Source of the DNA: an uncultured Acetobacteraceae bacterium
Lineage (GTDB): Bacteria; Pseudomonadota; Alphaproteobacteria; Acetobacterales; Acetobacteraceae
Length of the DNA: 8,005 bases
Assembly: GCA_903839965.1 (NCBI GenBank)
Contig: CAIMEK010000459.1
Span: 1 to 8,005 of the forward strand
Direction of reading: 5' to 3'
This document shows, piece by piece, positions 1-5,404 of the stretch. Position numbers and translations under genes: made by a program. The first letter of the stretch is position 1. Each line of letters begins with the position of its first letter. The notes beneath the pieces were generated by a model. The model was not told the origin of the DNA, searched no databases, and worked only from the letters and a program-made list of their open reading frames with translations.

Positions 1-119
1 CCGTGGCAGATGTCGAACACCCGCCTGAGCTCGGCATCGAGCTTGTCGGCGTCATAAAAATCGGGCTCCTGCCACGCGATCGGGTGCCGCGTGGGAGATT
101 CCAGGCTGCCTTCGCGCAT
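1..119 (-). CDS. N-terminus of (Fe-S)-binding heterodisulfide-reductase-like oxidoreductase (partial)
   Basis: The reverse strand reads an ATG at 119 followed by 39 codons and then runs off the left edge. The peptide starts MREGSLESPTRHPIAW, continues with a Phe-Tyr-Asp acidic stretch and ends in F-D-I-C-H-G, the beginning of a Cys-rich 4Fe-4S motif (first Cys at residue 38). From memory, this N-terminus is characteristic of GlpC/HdrD-like Fe-S oxidoreductases that are encoded directly behind rubrerythrin and in front of a DUF3501 protein in many proteobacteria. The rubrerythrin gene ends 60 bases upstream on the same strand, so the two probably share a transcript. The family is thought to move electrons in peroxide/oxidative stress defence, but its exact reaction is not well established. 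The upstream ribosome site is weak (GGGGAAA about 6 bases before the ATG). The identity rests on a short N-terminal piece only. Confidence 0.75.
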   Translation of the reverse strand, partial: MREGSLESPTRHPIAWQEPDFYDADKLDAELRRVFDICH

Positions 120-128
120 GGTCTGTTT

Positions 129-172
129 CCCCGGCTGCGGGGGACCCGGGCGGCGTCGGCCGGCCCGGGTCC
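129..172 (-). terminator. Intercistronic GC hairpin between rubrerythrin and Fe-S gene
   Basis: A perfect 10-base inverted repeat, GGACCCGGGC at 142-151 and GCCCGGGTCC at 163-172, encloses an 11-base loop. It begins 8 bases after the rubrerythrin stop. A second short stem (CCCC 129-132 with GGGG 139-142) abuts it. There is no T-run after it on the minus strand. I read it as a stabilising or partly terminating hairpin that would lower expression of the Fe-S gene relative to rubrerythrin, rather than as a full terminator. Confidence 0.5.
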
Positions 173-179
173 GGCAGGA

Positions 180-599
180 CTACTTCAGCTCGTCGAGCGC
201 GCGCTGGAACCGCCCGGCATGCGAGCGCTCGGCCTTCGCCAGCGTCTCGAACCAGTCGGCGATTTCCTCGAAGCCTTCCGTGCGGGCGGCACGCGCCATG
301 CCGGGATACATGTCGGTGTATTCATGCGTCTCGCCGGCGACCGCCGCGGCCAAATTGAGGTTGGTCTTGCCGATCGGCAGGCCGGTGGCGGGATCGCCGA
401 CCGCTTCCAGGAATTCCAGGTGGCCGTGCGCGTGGCCGGTCTCGCCTTCCGCGGTGGAACGGAATACCACCGCGACGTCGTTATAGCCTTCGACGTCGGC
501 CTTCTGGGCGAAGTAAAGGTAACGCCGGTTGGCTTGGCTCTCGCCGGCGAAGGCGTCCTTGAGGTTCTGTTCGGTTTTGCTGCCCTTGAGTGCGGCCAT
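180..599 (-). CDS. Rubrerythrin (diiron ferritin-like peroxidase, without rubredoxin tail)
   Basis: This 139-residue protein is a short rubrerythrin, a cytoplasmic four-helix-bundle diiron protein that reduces hydrogen peroxide. The iron ligand pattern is complete: E20 in F-A-G-E-S, the E53-x-x-H56 motif, E90 and E93 in A-G-E-T-H-E, and the E124-x-x-H127 motif. The C-terminal rubredoxin Cys4 domain of classical rubrerythrins (about 190 residues) is absent, so electrons must come from a separate partner; the Fe-S protein encoded next on the same strand is the obvious candidate. The start is the ATG at 599 because AAGGAGG lies 5-6 bases before it; an in-frame ATG at 620 has no such site and its first codons would contain this ribosome site. 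The family is confident. The peroxide substrate and partner are inferred. Confidence 0.93.
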   Translation of the reverse strand: MAALKGSKTEQNLKDAFAGESQANRRYLYFAQKADVEGYNDVAVVFRSTAEGETGHAHGHLEFLEAVGDPATGLPIGKTNLNLAAAVAGETHEYTDMYPGMARAARTEGFEEIADWFETLAKAERSHAGRFQRALDELK

Positions 600-616
600 G
601 CTATCCTCCTTATGAG
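600..616 (-). promoter_or_regulatory. Strong ribosome binding site of rubrerythrin
   Basis: The reverse strand reads AAGGAGGATAGC directly before the ATG at 599. This near-perfect Shine-Dalgarno sequence decides the start in favour of 599 over the in-frame ATG at 620 and suggests high translation. I see no clear -35/-10 pair in the remaining bases up to the aminotransferase hairpin at 707-737. Confidence 0.8.
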
Positions 617-706
617 ACAATTCCGTTCACGCGACGGGCGAACGGTCCCCTGCGGCGGAATATTGCGCGGAATCCGGACCCTTGGATAGCCCCGAAGAAG
701 CCGCAA

Positions 707-737
707 CGGGTGGCGGCGCAGGCTCCGCCGCCACCCG
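707..737 (-). terminator. Probable terminator of the aminotransferase gene
   Basis: A perfect 12-base inverted repeat (CGGGTGGCGGCG at 707-718 and CGCCGCCACCCG at 726-737) with a 7-base loop lies 5 bases behind the aminotransferase stop codon. On the minus strand the stem is followed by GTTGCGGCTTCTTC, which is only moderately T-rich. The position directly after a stop codon and the stem strength support an intrinsic terminator that separates this gene from the rubrerythrin unit. No classical run of T is present, so termination may be partial. Confidence 0.6.
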
Positions 738-742
738 GACAG

Positions 743-1936
743 CTACTCGCCCTGCGCCAGGTAAGCGATGGCGGCATCCACGCCGCCGGTCGAGTACGGC
801 ACGCCGGCGACCTTCATCGACAGCTCCACCGCCCCCAGCGTGCCCAGGATCATCGGCTCGTTGAGGTCGCCGAGATGGCCGATGCGGAACGCCTTGCCGG
901 CCAGCCTGGACAGCCCGCCGCCGAGCGAAACGTTGAAGCGGTCGAGCGCGGCCGCGCGCACCTTGTTGGCGTCGCAGCCCTCCGGCACCAGCACCGTGGT
1001 GACCGAGTCCGAATAGCGCGACGGATTGAGGCAGAACAGTTGCGGCCCGCCGTTGCCGGCCCACTGGTTCACCGCGCAGCGCACCGCCGTCGCCAGCCGG
1101 GTGTGGCGGGCGAACACGTTGTCCAGCCCCTCGTCCTCCAGCAGCAGGCGCAGCGCTTCCTGCATGCCGTAGAACAGCGAGGTCGGCGGCGTGCCCATGA
1201 AGCTCTTGTGCGGCAGCTTCATCATGTTGGCCCAGCTGAAATACGACTTCGGCAGCGTCGATTGCTTGCTGGCGGCCCAGGCCTTCTCGGAGATGGTGTT
1301 GAACGACAGGCCGGTGGGCAGCATCATGCCCTTCTGGCTGCCGCCCACCGCGCAGTCCACGCGCCATTCGTCGTTGCGGAAGTCCATGCAGGCGAGCGAG
1401 GAGATGGTGTCGACCAGCAGCAGCGCCGGGTGGCCGGTGGCATCGAGCGCGGCGCGGAAGTCGCCCGGGTCCAGCGTCATGCCGGTGGAGGTTTCGTTGT
1501 GGGTGACGCAGACGCCCTTGATCTCGTGCGCCGTGTCGGCGGCCAGCGCGGCGCGCACCGCGCTCATCTCGACGCCGCGCCGCCAGTCGCATTCGAGCAC
1601 GTTGGTGCGCAGGCCGAGGTCGCGGGCCATCTGGCCCCAGCGGTCGGAGAAATTGCCGGTCTGCGGATAGAGCAGCAGGTCGCCGGCGGAGAACAGGTTG
1701 ACCAGGGCGGACTCCCAGGCGCCGTGGCCGGACCCGGTGTGGAACACCAGGTCGTTCCGGGTCTTCATGAGCCGCTTCAGGCCTTCCCGGCACCCGTTGT
1801 AGATGCCCATGAATTCGGCCGGGTACCAGTCGACGCTGACATGCGACACCGCATGCAGGATCGAGTCGGGAATGTTGGTCGGCCCCGGGTTGGCGAAGAA
1901 CAGCCGGCCACGCGGCTTCCTGACGATGTCGGACAT
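743..1936 (-). CDS. Class V PLP-dependent aminotransferase, serine/alanine-glyoxylate type
   Basis: This 397-residue protein matches the fold-type I, class V aminotransferases that use glyoxylate or a related 2-oxo acid as amino acceptor. Early F-F-A-N-P-G-P-T-N (residues 13-21) is the family's N-terminal signature. H146-N-E-T-S-T-G152 is the cofactor-phosphate loop, D176 in L-V-D-T-I-S-S binds the PLP ring nitrogen, K202 in G-S-Q-K-G is the Schiff-base lysine, and R351 in F-R-I-G-H is the expected substrate-carboxylate arginine. The length is full for the family and there is no signal peptide. The ATG at 1936 is chosen because GGGAG lies 8-9 bases upstream; an in-frame GTG at 1960 would add eight residues but has no ribosome site. 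It is divergently transcribed from the enolase-superfamily gene at 2140, which suggests a shared pathway. Serine-glyoxylate, alanine-glyoxylate or another amino donor cannot be told apart from the sequence. Confidence 0.88.
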   Translation of the reverse strand: MSDIVRKPRGRLFFANPGPTNIPDSILHAVSHVSVDWYPAEFMGIYNGCREGLKRLMKTRNDLVFHTGSGHGAWESALVNLFSAGDLLLYPQTGNFSDRWGQMARDLGLRTNVLECDWRRGVEMSAVRAALAADTAHEIKGVCVTHNETSTGMTLDPGDFRAALDATGHPALLLVDTISSLACMDFRNDEWRVDCAVGGSQKGMMLPTGLSFNTISEKAWAASKQSTLPKSYFSWANMMKLPHKSFMGTPPTSLFYGMQEALRLLLEDEGLDNVFARHTRLATAVRCAVNQWAGNGGPQLFCLNPSRYSDSVTTVLVPEGCDANKVRAAALDRFNVSLGGGLSRLAGKAFRIGHLGDLNEPMILGTLGAVELSMKVAGVPYSTGGVDAAIAYLAQGE

Positions 1937-2139
1937 GCATTTCACTCCCGATGAAACCACGCGGAACGTTGCCGCGATTGGGCGATTCCTAGCAGCCCGG
2001 CCGGCGCGTGCCCAATGCGGACATTGCGGGTCAGCCGGTTGCGATGTAACGGCTTGCCGCTACCGCGCTAGCGGAACGTTTCCCGCCAGTGGCGCGCACG
2101 CCTCGCCGCCACCCGGCCAGCTTCGCCAGGAGAAGATGC
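1937..2139. promoter_or_regulatory. Divergent promoter region of aminotransferase and enolase genes
   Basis: The 203 bases between the two divergent start codons must hold both promoters. The region contains two exact copies of GCGGAACGTT (1961-1970 and 2071-2080), each followed by an imperfect return arm (GCCGC and TCCCGC). It also has an inverted repeat CCGCTA-N6-TAGCGG (2057-2062/2069-2074) that adjoins the second copy. No strong consensus -35/-10 pair is visible on either strand; TTGCGG (2024-2029) with TGTAAC (2045-2050) is a poor plus-strand candidate with a 15-base spacer. Transcription is probably activator- or repressor-controlled. Confidence 0.6.
1961..2086 (+). repeat. Direct repeat pair GCGGAACGTT, putative operators
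   Basis: The 10-base sequence GCGGAACGTT occurs at 1961-1970 and again at 2071-2080, 110 bases apart start to start. The centre AACGTT is itself a palindrome, and each copy can be extended into an imperfect palindrome with a GC-rich right arm (1961-1975, 2071-2086). A palindrome with a central CpG is a form often bound by LacI-type dimers, but no regulator gene is in the window. One copy lies 25 bases before the aminotransferase start, the other about 60 bases before the enolase start. Confidence 0.5.
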
Positions 2140-3273
2140 ATGCAGATCGCCGATATCGTCGCCTATCCCGTCACCGTCCCGGTGCCGCCGGAGCGCCGGG
2201 TCGCGCTGGGCATCGGCACCATGGTCAAGCGCGACACCGTGGTGGTGAAGGTCACCACCGACGACGGCCTCGTCGGCTGGGGCGAGTCCCATCACGGCCG
2301 CGCCCACCTGGCCATCGGCACCCTGGTCAACACCACGCTGAGGCAACTGGTGCTGGGCATGGAGGCCACCGACACCAACGGCGTGTGGGCGCGCATCTAC
2401 CGCTTCCAGCTGGCCAGCCACGGCATGGGGGCGGCCTGCGCCATGGCGATGAGCGGCATCGACATCGCGCTGTGGGACATCCGCGGCAAGGCGGTGGGCT
2501 GGCCGCTCTACCGCCTGCTCGGCGGCGCCAGCCGTGCCATCCCCGCCTACGCCGGCGGCATTTCGCTGGGCTTCCAGCCGCCCGCGGCGCTGGTGGCCGA
2601 GGTCGCCGGCTTCGTCGCCCAGGGCTACCGTGCCGTCAAGCTGCGCACCGGCGACACCCCGGCGGCCGACATGGCGCGGCTGGTCGCGGTGCGGCAGGCC
2701 TTCCCCGACCTCGACATCCTGGCCGACGCCAACACCCAGTACAGCCTGGCCGATGCCCGCCGCGTGCTGCCGACCTACGAGGCGTGCCGCGCCGGCTGGC
2801 TGGAGGAGCCCTTCCCGGTGCAGGACGACCGCGCCTACCGCGAGGCCAAGGCGCTGTCGCGGGTGCCGCTGGCGGCCGGGGAGAACCATTTCACCCGCTT
2901 CGAGTTCGCCCGCCTGATCGAGCAGGGCTCGGTGAGCATTCTGCAGCCCGACATTTCCAAAACCGGCGGCATCACCGAGACGCTGCGCATCGCCGCGCTG
3001 GCCTCGGTGCACAAGCTGCCGATCCACTGCCATTCCAGCATGGGCATCAACATGACGGCGACGACGCACCTGATGAGTGCGATCGACAATTCCGGCTATT
3101 TCGAAGCCGACTGCTCGCTCGACAACCCACTGCGCGACGCCCTGGTCGACCCGCCGGTGCGGGTCGGCCCGGACGGCGCGATCCGGCCGAACGAAGGCCC
3201 CGGGCTGGGCGTGGAAGTCGACGAGGAATTTGTTCGTTGCCATCCCGGCACGGCGGGGGCGGGGTTCGTGTGA
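2140..3273 (+). CDS. Mandelate racemase/muconate lactonizing enzyme family protein (enolase superfamily)
   Basis: This 377-residue protein has the two-part enolase-superfamily architecture: an N-terminal capping domain (about 1-130) and a TIM-barrel domain (about 135-350). The three metal-carboxylate ligands are visible as D196 (L-A-D-A-N-T), E222 (W-L-E-E-P-F) and E248 (A-A-G-E-N-H). Strand two of the barrel has K167-L-R169 where mandelate racemase has K-x-K. D271 (Q-P-D-I-S-K-T-G-G) and a histidine in P-I-H-C-H-S-S (H296 or H298) could form the His-Asp dyad. Members take a proton from the carbon next to a carboxylate, mostly as acid-sugar dehydratases, racemases or cycloisomerases. The ATG at 2140 is chosen because CAGGAGA lies 6-7 bases upstream; earlier in-frame GTG at 2089 lacks a ribosome site. 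It is divergent from the glyoxylate-type aminotransferase. The substrate is not predictable here. Confidence 0.88.
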   Translation: MQIADIVAYPVTVPVPPERRVALGIGTMVKRDTVVVKVTTDDGLVGWGESHHGRAHLAIGTLVNTTLRQLVLGMEATDTNGVWARIYRFQLASHGMGAACAMAMSGIDIALWDIRGKAVGWPLYRLLGGASRAIPAYAGGISLGFQPPAALVAEVAGFVAQGYRAVKLRTGDTPAADMARLVAVRQAFPDLDILADANTQYSLADARRVLPTYEACRAGWLEEPFPVQDDRAYREAKALSRVPLAAGENHFTRFEFARLIEQGSVSILQPDISKTGGITETLRIAALASVHKLPIHCHSSMGINMTATTHLMSAIDNSGYFEADCSLDNPLRDALVDPPVRVGPDGAIRPNEGPGLGVEVDEEFVRCHPGTAGAGFV

Positions 3274-3725
3274 GGGGCGCGGCGCTCGTGGTCGACATCA
3301 AACAAATTGTGCCCACGTCGAATGGCCGCCCCCGACCCTGAGCGGTCCTTCGGAACACCGCTCCAGGCCGCCGGGCGCTGCAACGCTCGAACTGGGTGAT
3401 TTAGCGGCGGTTCCGGTCGAACCCGAATATCGCCGTCGCGTCGGGCACGATGCGTGCGGCGATCACGTCAATCGTCGCGCGATTCAACGCGATCAGTGAT
3501 GGACTGTCAGCGGAACCTCCACGCCATACACCACTCTTCCGGAAAGCGGATGCGGGCCTCGCGGTGCCTCACCTCTGGTGCATGGGGTTCCTCGCGGGAA
3601 TGCGGCTGCGGCTGGACGCCTGGGGGCCGCTCCCGGATCTGAATCTCGCCTTCGTCCCAACCATCCCGCGTTGGCTGTCAGACGGCATCTGCCGGACGAA
3701 GGCTTCAGTCTCGGTGCACATTGCC
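3274..3725. other. Gene-free stretch between convergent genes
   Basis: About 450 bases separate the ends of the enolase (plus) and methyltransferase (minus) genes. I find no start codon with a ribosome site in front of a convincing protein on either strand. Several short minus-strand frames have protein-like stretches. One between about 3510 and 3680 contains D-E-G-E-I-Q-I-R-E-R and ends in F-P-E-E-W. An overlapping frame ends in V-V-Y-G-V-E-V-P-L at about 3493. Another runs into I-A-A-R-I-V-P-D-A-T-A-I-F-G-F before a stop near 3403. These could be remnants of a decayed gene broken by frameshifts, but I recognise no family. Confidence 0.3.
3340..3363 (+). terminator. Candidate hairpin downstream of the enolase gene
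   Basis: GAGCGGT at 3340-3346 and ACCGCTC at 3357-3363 form a perfect 7-base stem over a 10-base loop that itself contains CC-TTC-GG. It lies 66 bases after the enolase stop. There is no T-run on either side, so it is only a weak terminator candidate. Confidence 0.35.
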
Positions 3726-5015
3726 TCACGCCGTCTGGGCGTCGCTCTGTGTCAACACGCGCGAAATATCGAACACGACATGGTCCCATCGCCAAAGCTG
3801 CTGGAAGAAGGCGCGCGCGAGGCTCCGATCACCCCGCTCTCGGCAGATCTCCGCGATGGTGCGTTCCCCGTCGATGGCGGCCAGCAGTCGCTCTTGCCCT
3901 GCGTCGATGGGCAGATAGAGGTCGTTATAAGTGTGTTTGGTATTGATCAGCACCGCCGTCGCTCCCGGCGGCAGCCGCTCCCGCACTGCGAGCGTACCAG
4001 GCAGCCGAATGGGCGTGTAGTCGAGCCAGGCTTCGCCATTGAAATCCACGGGCGCACCCCGCGCCGGTCGGTCCTTCCGGTAAGCCACGACGCTGTGGCG
4101 GACCATAGTCCCGCGGAACAGTTCTATGGCGGCATATTGCGCTTCGGCCGTTAGCCCAATCAGCCTGGCATGATGAGGCGTGGACGCCAGCGCGCCACAC
4201 CAAGGCAGATAAGGCGCCTGGCGCACCCAGCGCGCGAACGCCAGGCCGGCGCGGCCGAGCAAGTCCAGCAGTTGTGGAACGGAATACGATCGGTCCTGAG
4301 GATGGAGCAGAGCGTCGGCCAGCCCGGCCCTGTCCGCGAAGTCGGGTGAGTTGCGCAGGAGAGGCGCGAGGGGATGGTCCAGCGGGAGCGCCTTGAGGCT
4401 GGCCGCGAGGTCGCGGATATCCGGCTCGGTCGCCGCGATGCCCAGGCGGCGGCAGTAGTCCTGTAGCATGTAGACACCCGCGCGGCCGTACGGTGCGTAA
4501 ACCATCATCTTGACGGTGCCGGTCGGCTCGAGCACGTCGTGCAGCGCCCGCAGCCCCGCGTCAGGGTCGGGCAGATGGTGCACCACGCCGGTGCAGACCA
4601 CGTGCTCGAAGCGTTGGCCGAGTTCGGCGACGCGCTCCACCGCGAGTTGACGCAGCTCGAGGTTGGCAAGCGCGTACTTGCGCTTCAGCGCCCGCGTGAA
4701 CTCGATGCTCCTGGCGCTTACGTCGATCCCGATGACCTGAGCGCGGGGCCAGCGCAGCGCATAGTGGGCGGCCTGTCTGGTGCCGCAGCCGGCCACCAGT
4801 ATGCTCAGGTCTTCGCGGTAGGGCTCGGCCGGCCAGAAGAGATGGTATTCGGCGCGTCGGCGTCGGTCGTCCCAGGGCTGACGGTGGGCTTTCAGGTCGT
4901 CCACGGGTGGCGGGTAGGGATGACGTTCGTAGAAGGCGCTCACCTGCCTGGCGGAAGCGGCGCCTGTCGATACTGGAACGTCGTGGTCGTTCATGACTGG
5001 CTGGAGCCTTTCCAT
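3726..5015 (-). CDS. Class I SAM-dependent methyltransferase with extra C-terminal domain
   Basis: This 429-residue cytoplasmic protein begins with a F-Y-E-R-H-P-Y-P-P-P segment (28-37) typical of one group of class I methyltransferases. The Rossmann core follows: motif I V-A-G-C-G-T-R-Q-A (74-82) binds S-adenosylmethionine, the acidic D98 in G-I-D-V-S contacts its ribose, and C-T-G-V-V-H-H-L-P-D-P (141-151) is motif IV. The core ends around 175. The remaining 250 residues include a helical part with L-H-P-Q-D-R-S-Y-S-V-P-Q-L (237-249) and a final section (about 355-418) with I-D-G-E-R-T-I-A-E-I, which resembles a small winged-helix/PqqD-like fold. The substrate is unknown; a peptide, protein or metabolite is possible. 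The ATG at 5015 is used, but an ATG at 4994 is equally possible since neither has a good ribosome site, while a short upstream ORF does (5032-5073). Nothing adjacent suggests an operon. Confidence 0.82.
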   Translation of the reverse strand: MERLQPVMNDHDVPVSTGAASARQVSAFYERHPYPPPVDDLKAHRQPWDDRRRRAEYHLFWPAEPYREDLSILVAGCGTRQAAHYALRWPRAQVIGIDVSARSIEFTRALKRKYALANLELRQLAVERVAELGQRFEHVVCTGVVHHLPDPDAGLRALHDVLEPTGTVKMMVYAPYGRAGVYMLQDYCRRLGIAATEPDIRDLAASLKALPLDHPLAPLLRNSPDFADRAGLADALLHPQDRSYSVPQLLDLLGRAGLAFARWVRQAPYLPWCGALASTPHHARLIGLTAEAQYAAIELFRGTMVRHSVVAYRKDRPARGAPVDFNGEAWLDYTPIRLPGTLAVRERLPPGATAVLINTKHTYNDLYLPIDAGQERLLAAIDGERTIAEICRERGDRSLARAFFQQLWRWDHVVFDISRVLTQSDAQTA

Positions 5016-5031
5016 ACCGAGTTGACTAAGG

Positions 5032-5073
5032 TCAGCAGGGATAGATTGAATCTTTGTTTTTTGTCGATTTCAT
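5032..5073 (-). CDS. 13-codon upstream ORF (possible leader peptide)
   Basis: In the leader of the methyltransferase gene the reverse strand reads GTGGAGG, five bases (AATCG) and an ATG at 5073. The ORF encodes MKSTKNKDSIYPC and stops with TGA at 5034-5032. Its GGAGG site is clearly better than anything before the methyltransferase starts at 5015 or 4994. The stop lies 16 bases before the ATG at 5015, close enough for translational coupling. The frame differs from that of the methyltransferase, whose own frame is closed by a TGA overlapping this ATG. It could be a real leader peptide, a chance ORF, or the true N-terminus of the methyltransferase displaced by an indel. The peptide is Lys/Ser-rich and resembles no family I know. 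Confidence 0.4.
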   Translation of the reverse strand: MKSTKNKDSIYPC

Positions 5074-5170
5074 CGATTCCTCCACATTTCGTGCTGATGC
5101 AAACTGCGGTCTGCACGGAATTCAAATGGAAAGCTCAGGATACCCAGGCGGTGACAATATTGGCCCAAGG

Positions 5171-5199
5171 CCTATAGGCATAATCGGGTTCGATCTCAA
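5171..5199 (-). promoter_or_regulatory. Predicted sigma70-type promoter of the methyltransferase gene
   Basis: On the minus strand TTGAGA (5199-5194, five of six to TTGACA) is followed after exactly 17 bases by TATAGG (5176-5171, four of six to TATAAT). The transcript would start near 5164 and carry a leader of about 90 bases to the short upstream ORF and about 150 bases to the methyltransferase. The -10 box sits inside the perfect 10-base palindrome GCCTATAGGC (5170-5179), a possible operator. Confidence 0.55.
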
Positions 5200-5300
5200 A
5201 GGCCGGCAGGACCGCTATCGGCCCAGATTAGGGCGAATCGCTTGAATACTCGCGCGGAACAACAATGGGAACGACGTTCGGCGCTTGCACCCGGCGCATG

Positions 5301-5320
5301 GTGTACGAACCGTGGTACAC
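5301..5320. repeat. Inverted repeat GTGTAC-N8-GTACAC
   Basis: GTGTAC (5301-5306) and GTACAC (5315-5320) are perfect inverted copies around 8 bases. The element lies 13 bases from the stronger hairpin at 5333-5365, between the methyltransferase promoter and the sulfatase 3' end. It may be part of a bidirectional termination region or a protein-binding site. Confidence 0.4.
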
Positions 5321-5332
5321 AGAGCATAAGGG

Positions 5333-5365
5333 AACCCGTGCATGGGATCATCCCGTGCACGGGTT
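5333..5365 (-). terminator. Strong hairpin downstream of the sulfatase, probable terminator
   Basis: AACCCGTGCA (5333-5342) and TGCACGGGTT (5356-5365) form a perfect 10-base stem. The 13-base centre holds a further GGG/CCC pairing around ATCAT, so on the plus-strand RNA the stem extends to about 14 pairs with one G-U. It begins 39 bases beyond the sulfatase stop. On the minus strand it is followed by CCCTTATG, without a clear T-run. Its position fits a terminator that insulates the sulfatase from the methyltransferase unit. Confidence 0.5.
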
Positions 5366-5404
5366 TCGTCGCCGCTGGGCCTGGGCGGAGTCCCGCCCTT
5401 GCGG

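Noticed and set aside
590..1954. Long plus-strand open frame of 454 codons over the aminotransferase gene
   Set aside because: It is rich in His, Arg, Gln and Ala, which is typical of the antisense of a GC-rich gene, and it has no ribosome site. The minus-strand aminotransferase has all family motifs.
2068..3243. Minus-strand frame of 391 codons opposite the enolase gene
   Set aside because: Antisense shadow with His/Gln/Val/Gly bias; the plus-strand enolase carries conserved catalytic residues.
1803..3341. Long plus-strand frame of 512 codons across the divergent promoter and enolase gene
   Set aside because: The translation is Arg/Gly/His-rich low-complexity sequence in a shifted frame of the enolase; it crosses a promoter region and shows no motif.
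3683..3694. Palindrome CGGCATCTGCCG near the methyltransferase stop
   Set aside because: The two-base loop does not allow a stable hairpin and there is no T-run, so I do not call it a terminator.
3450..4154. Plus-strand frame of 234 codons over the methyltransferase 3' end
   Set aside because: The part opposite the methyltransferase is its antisense; the first part lacks a ribosome site and a recognisable domain.
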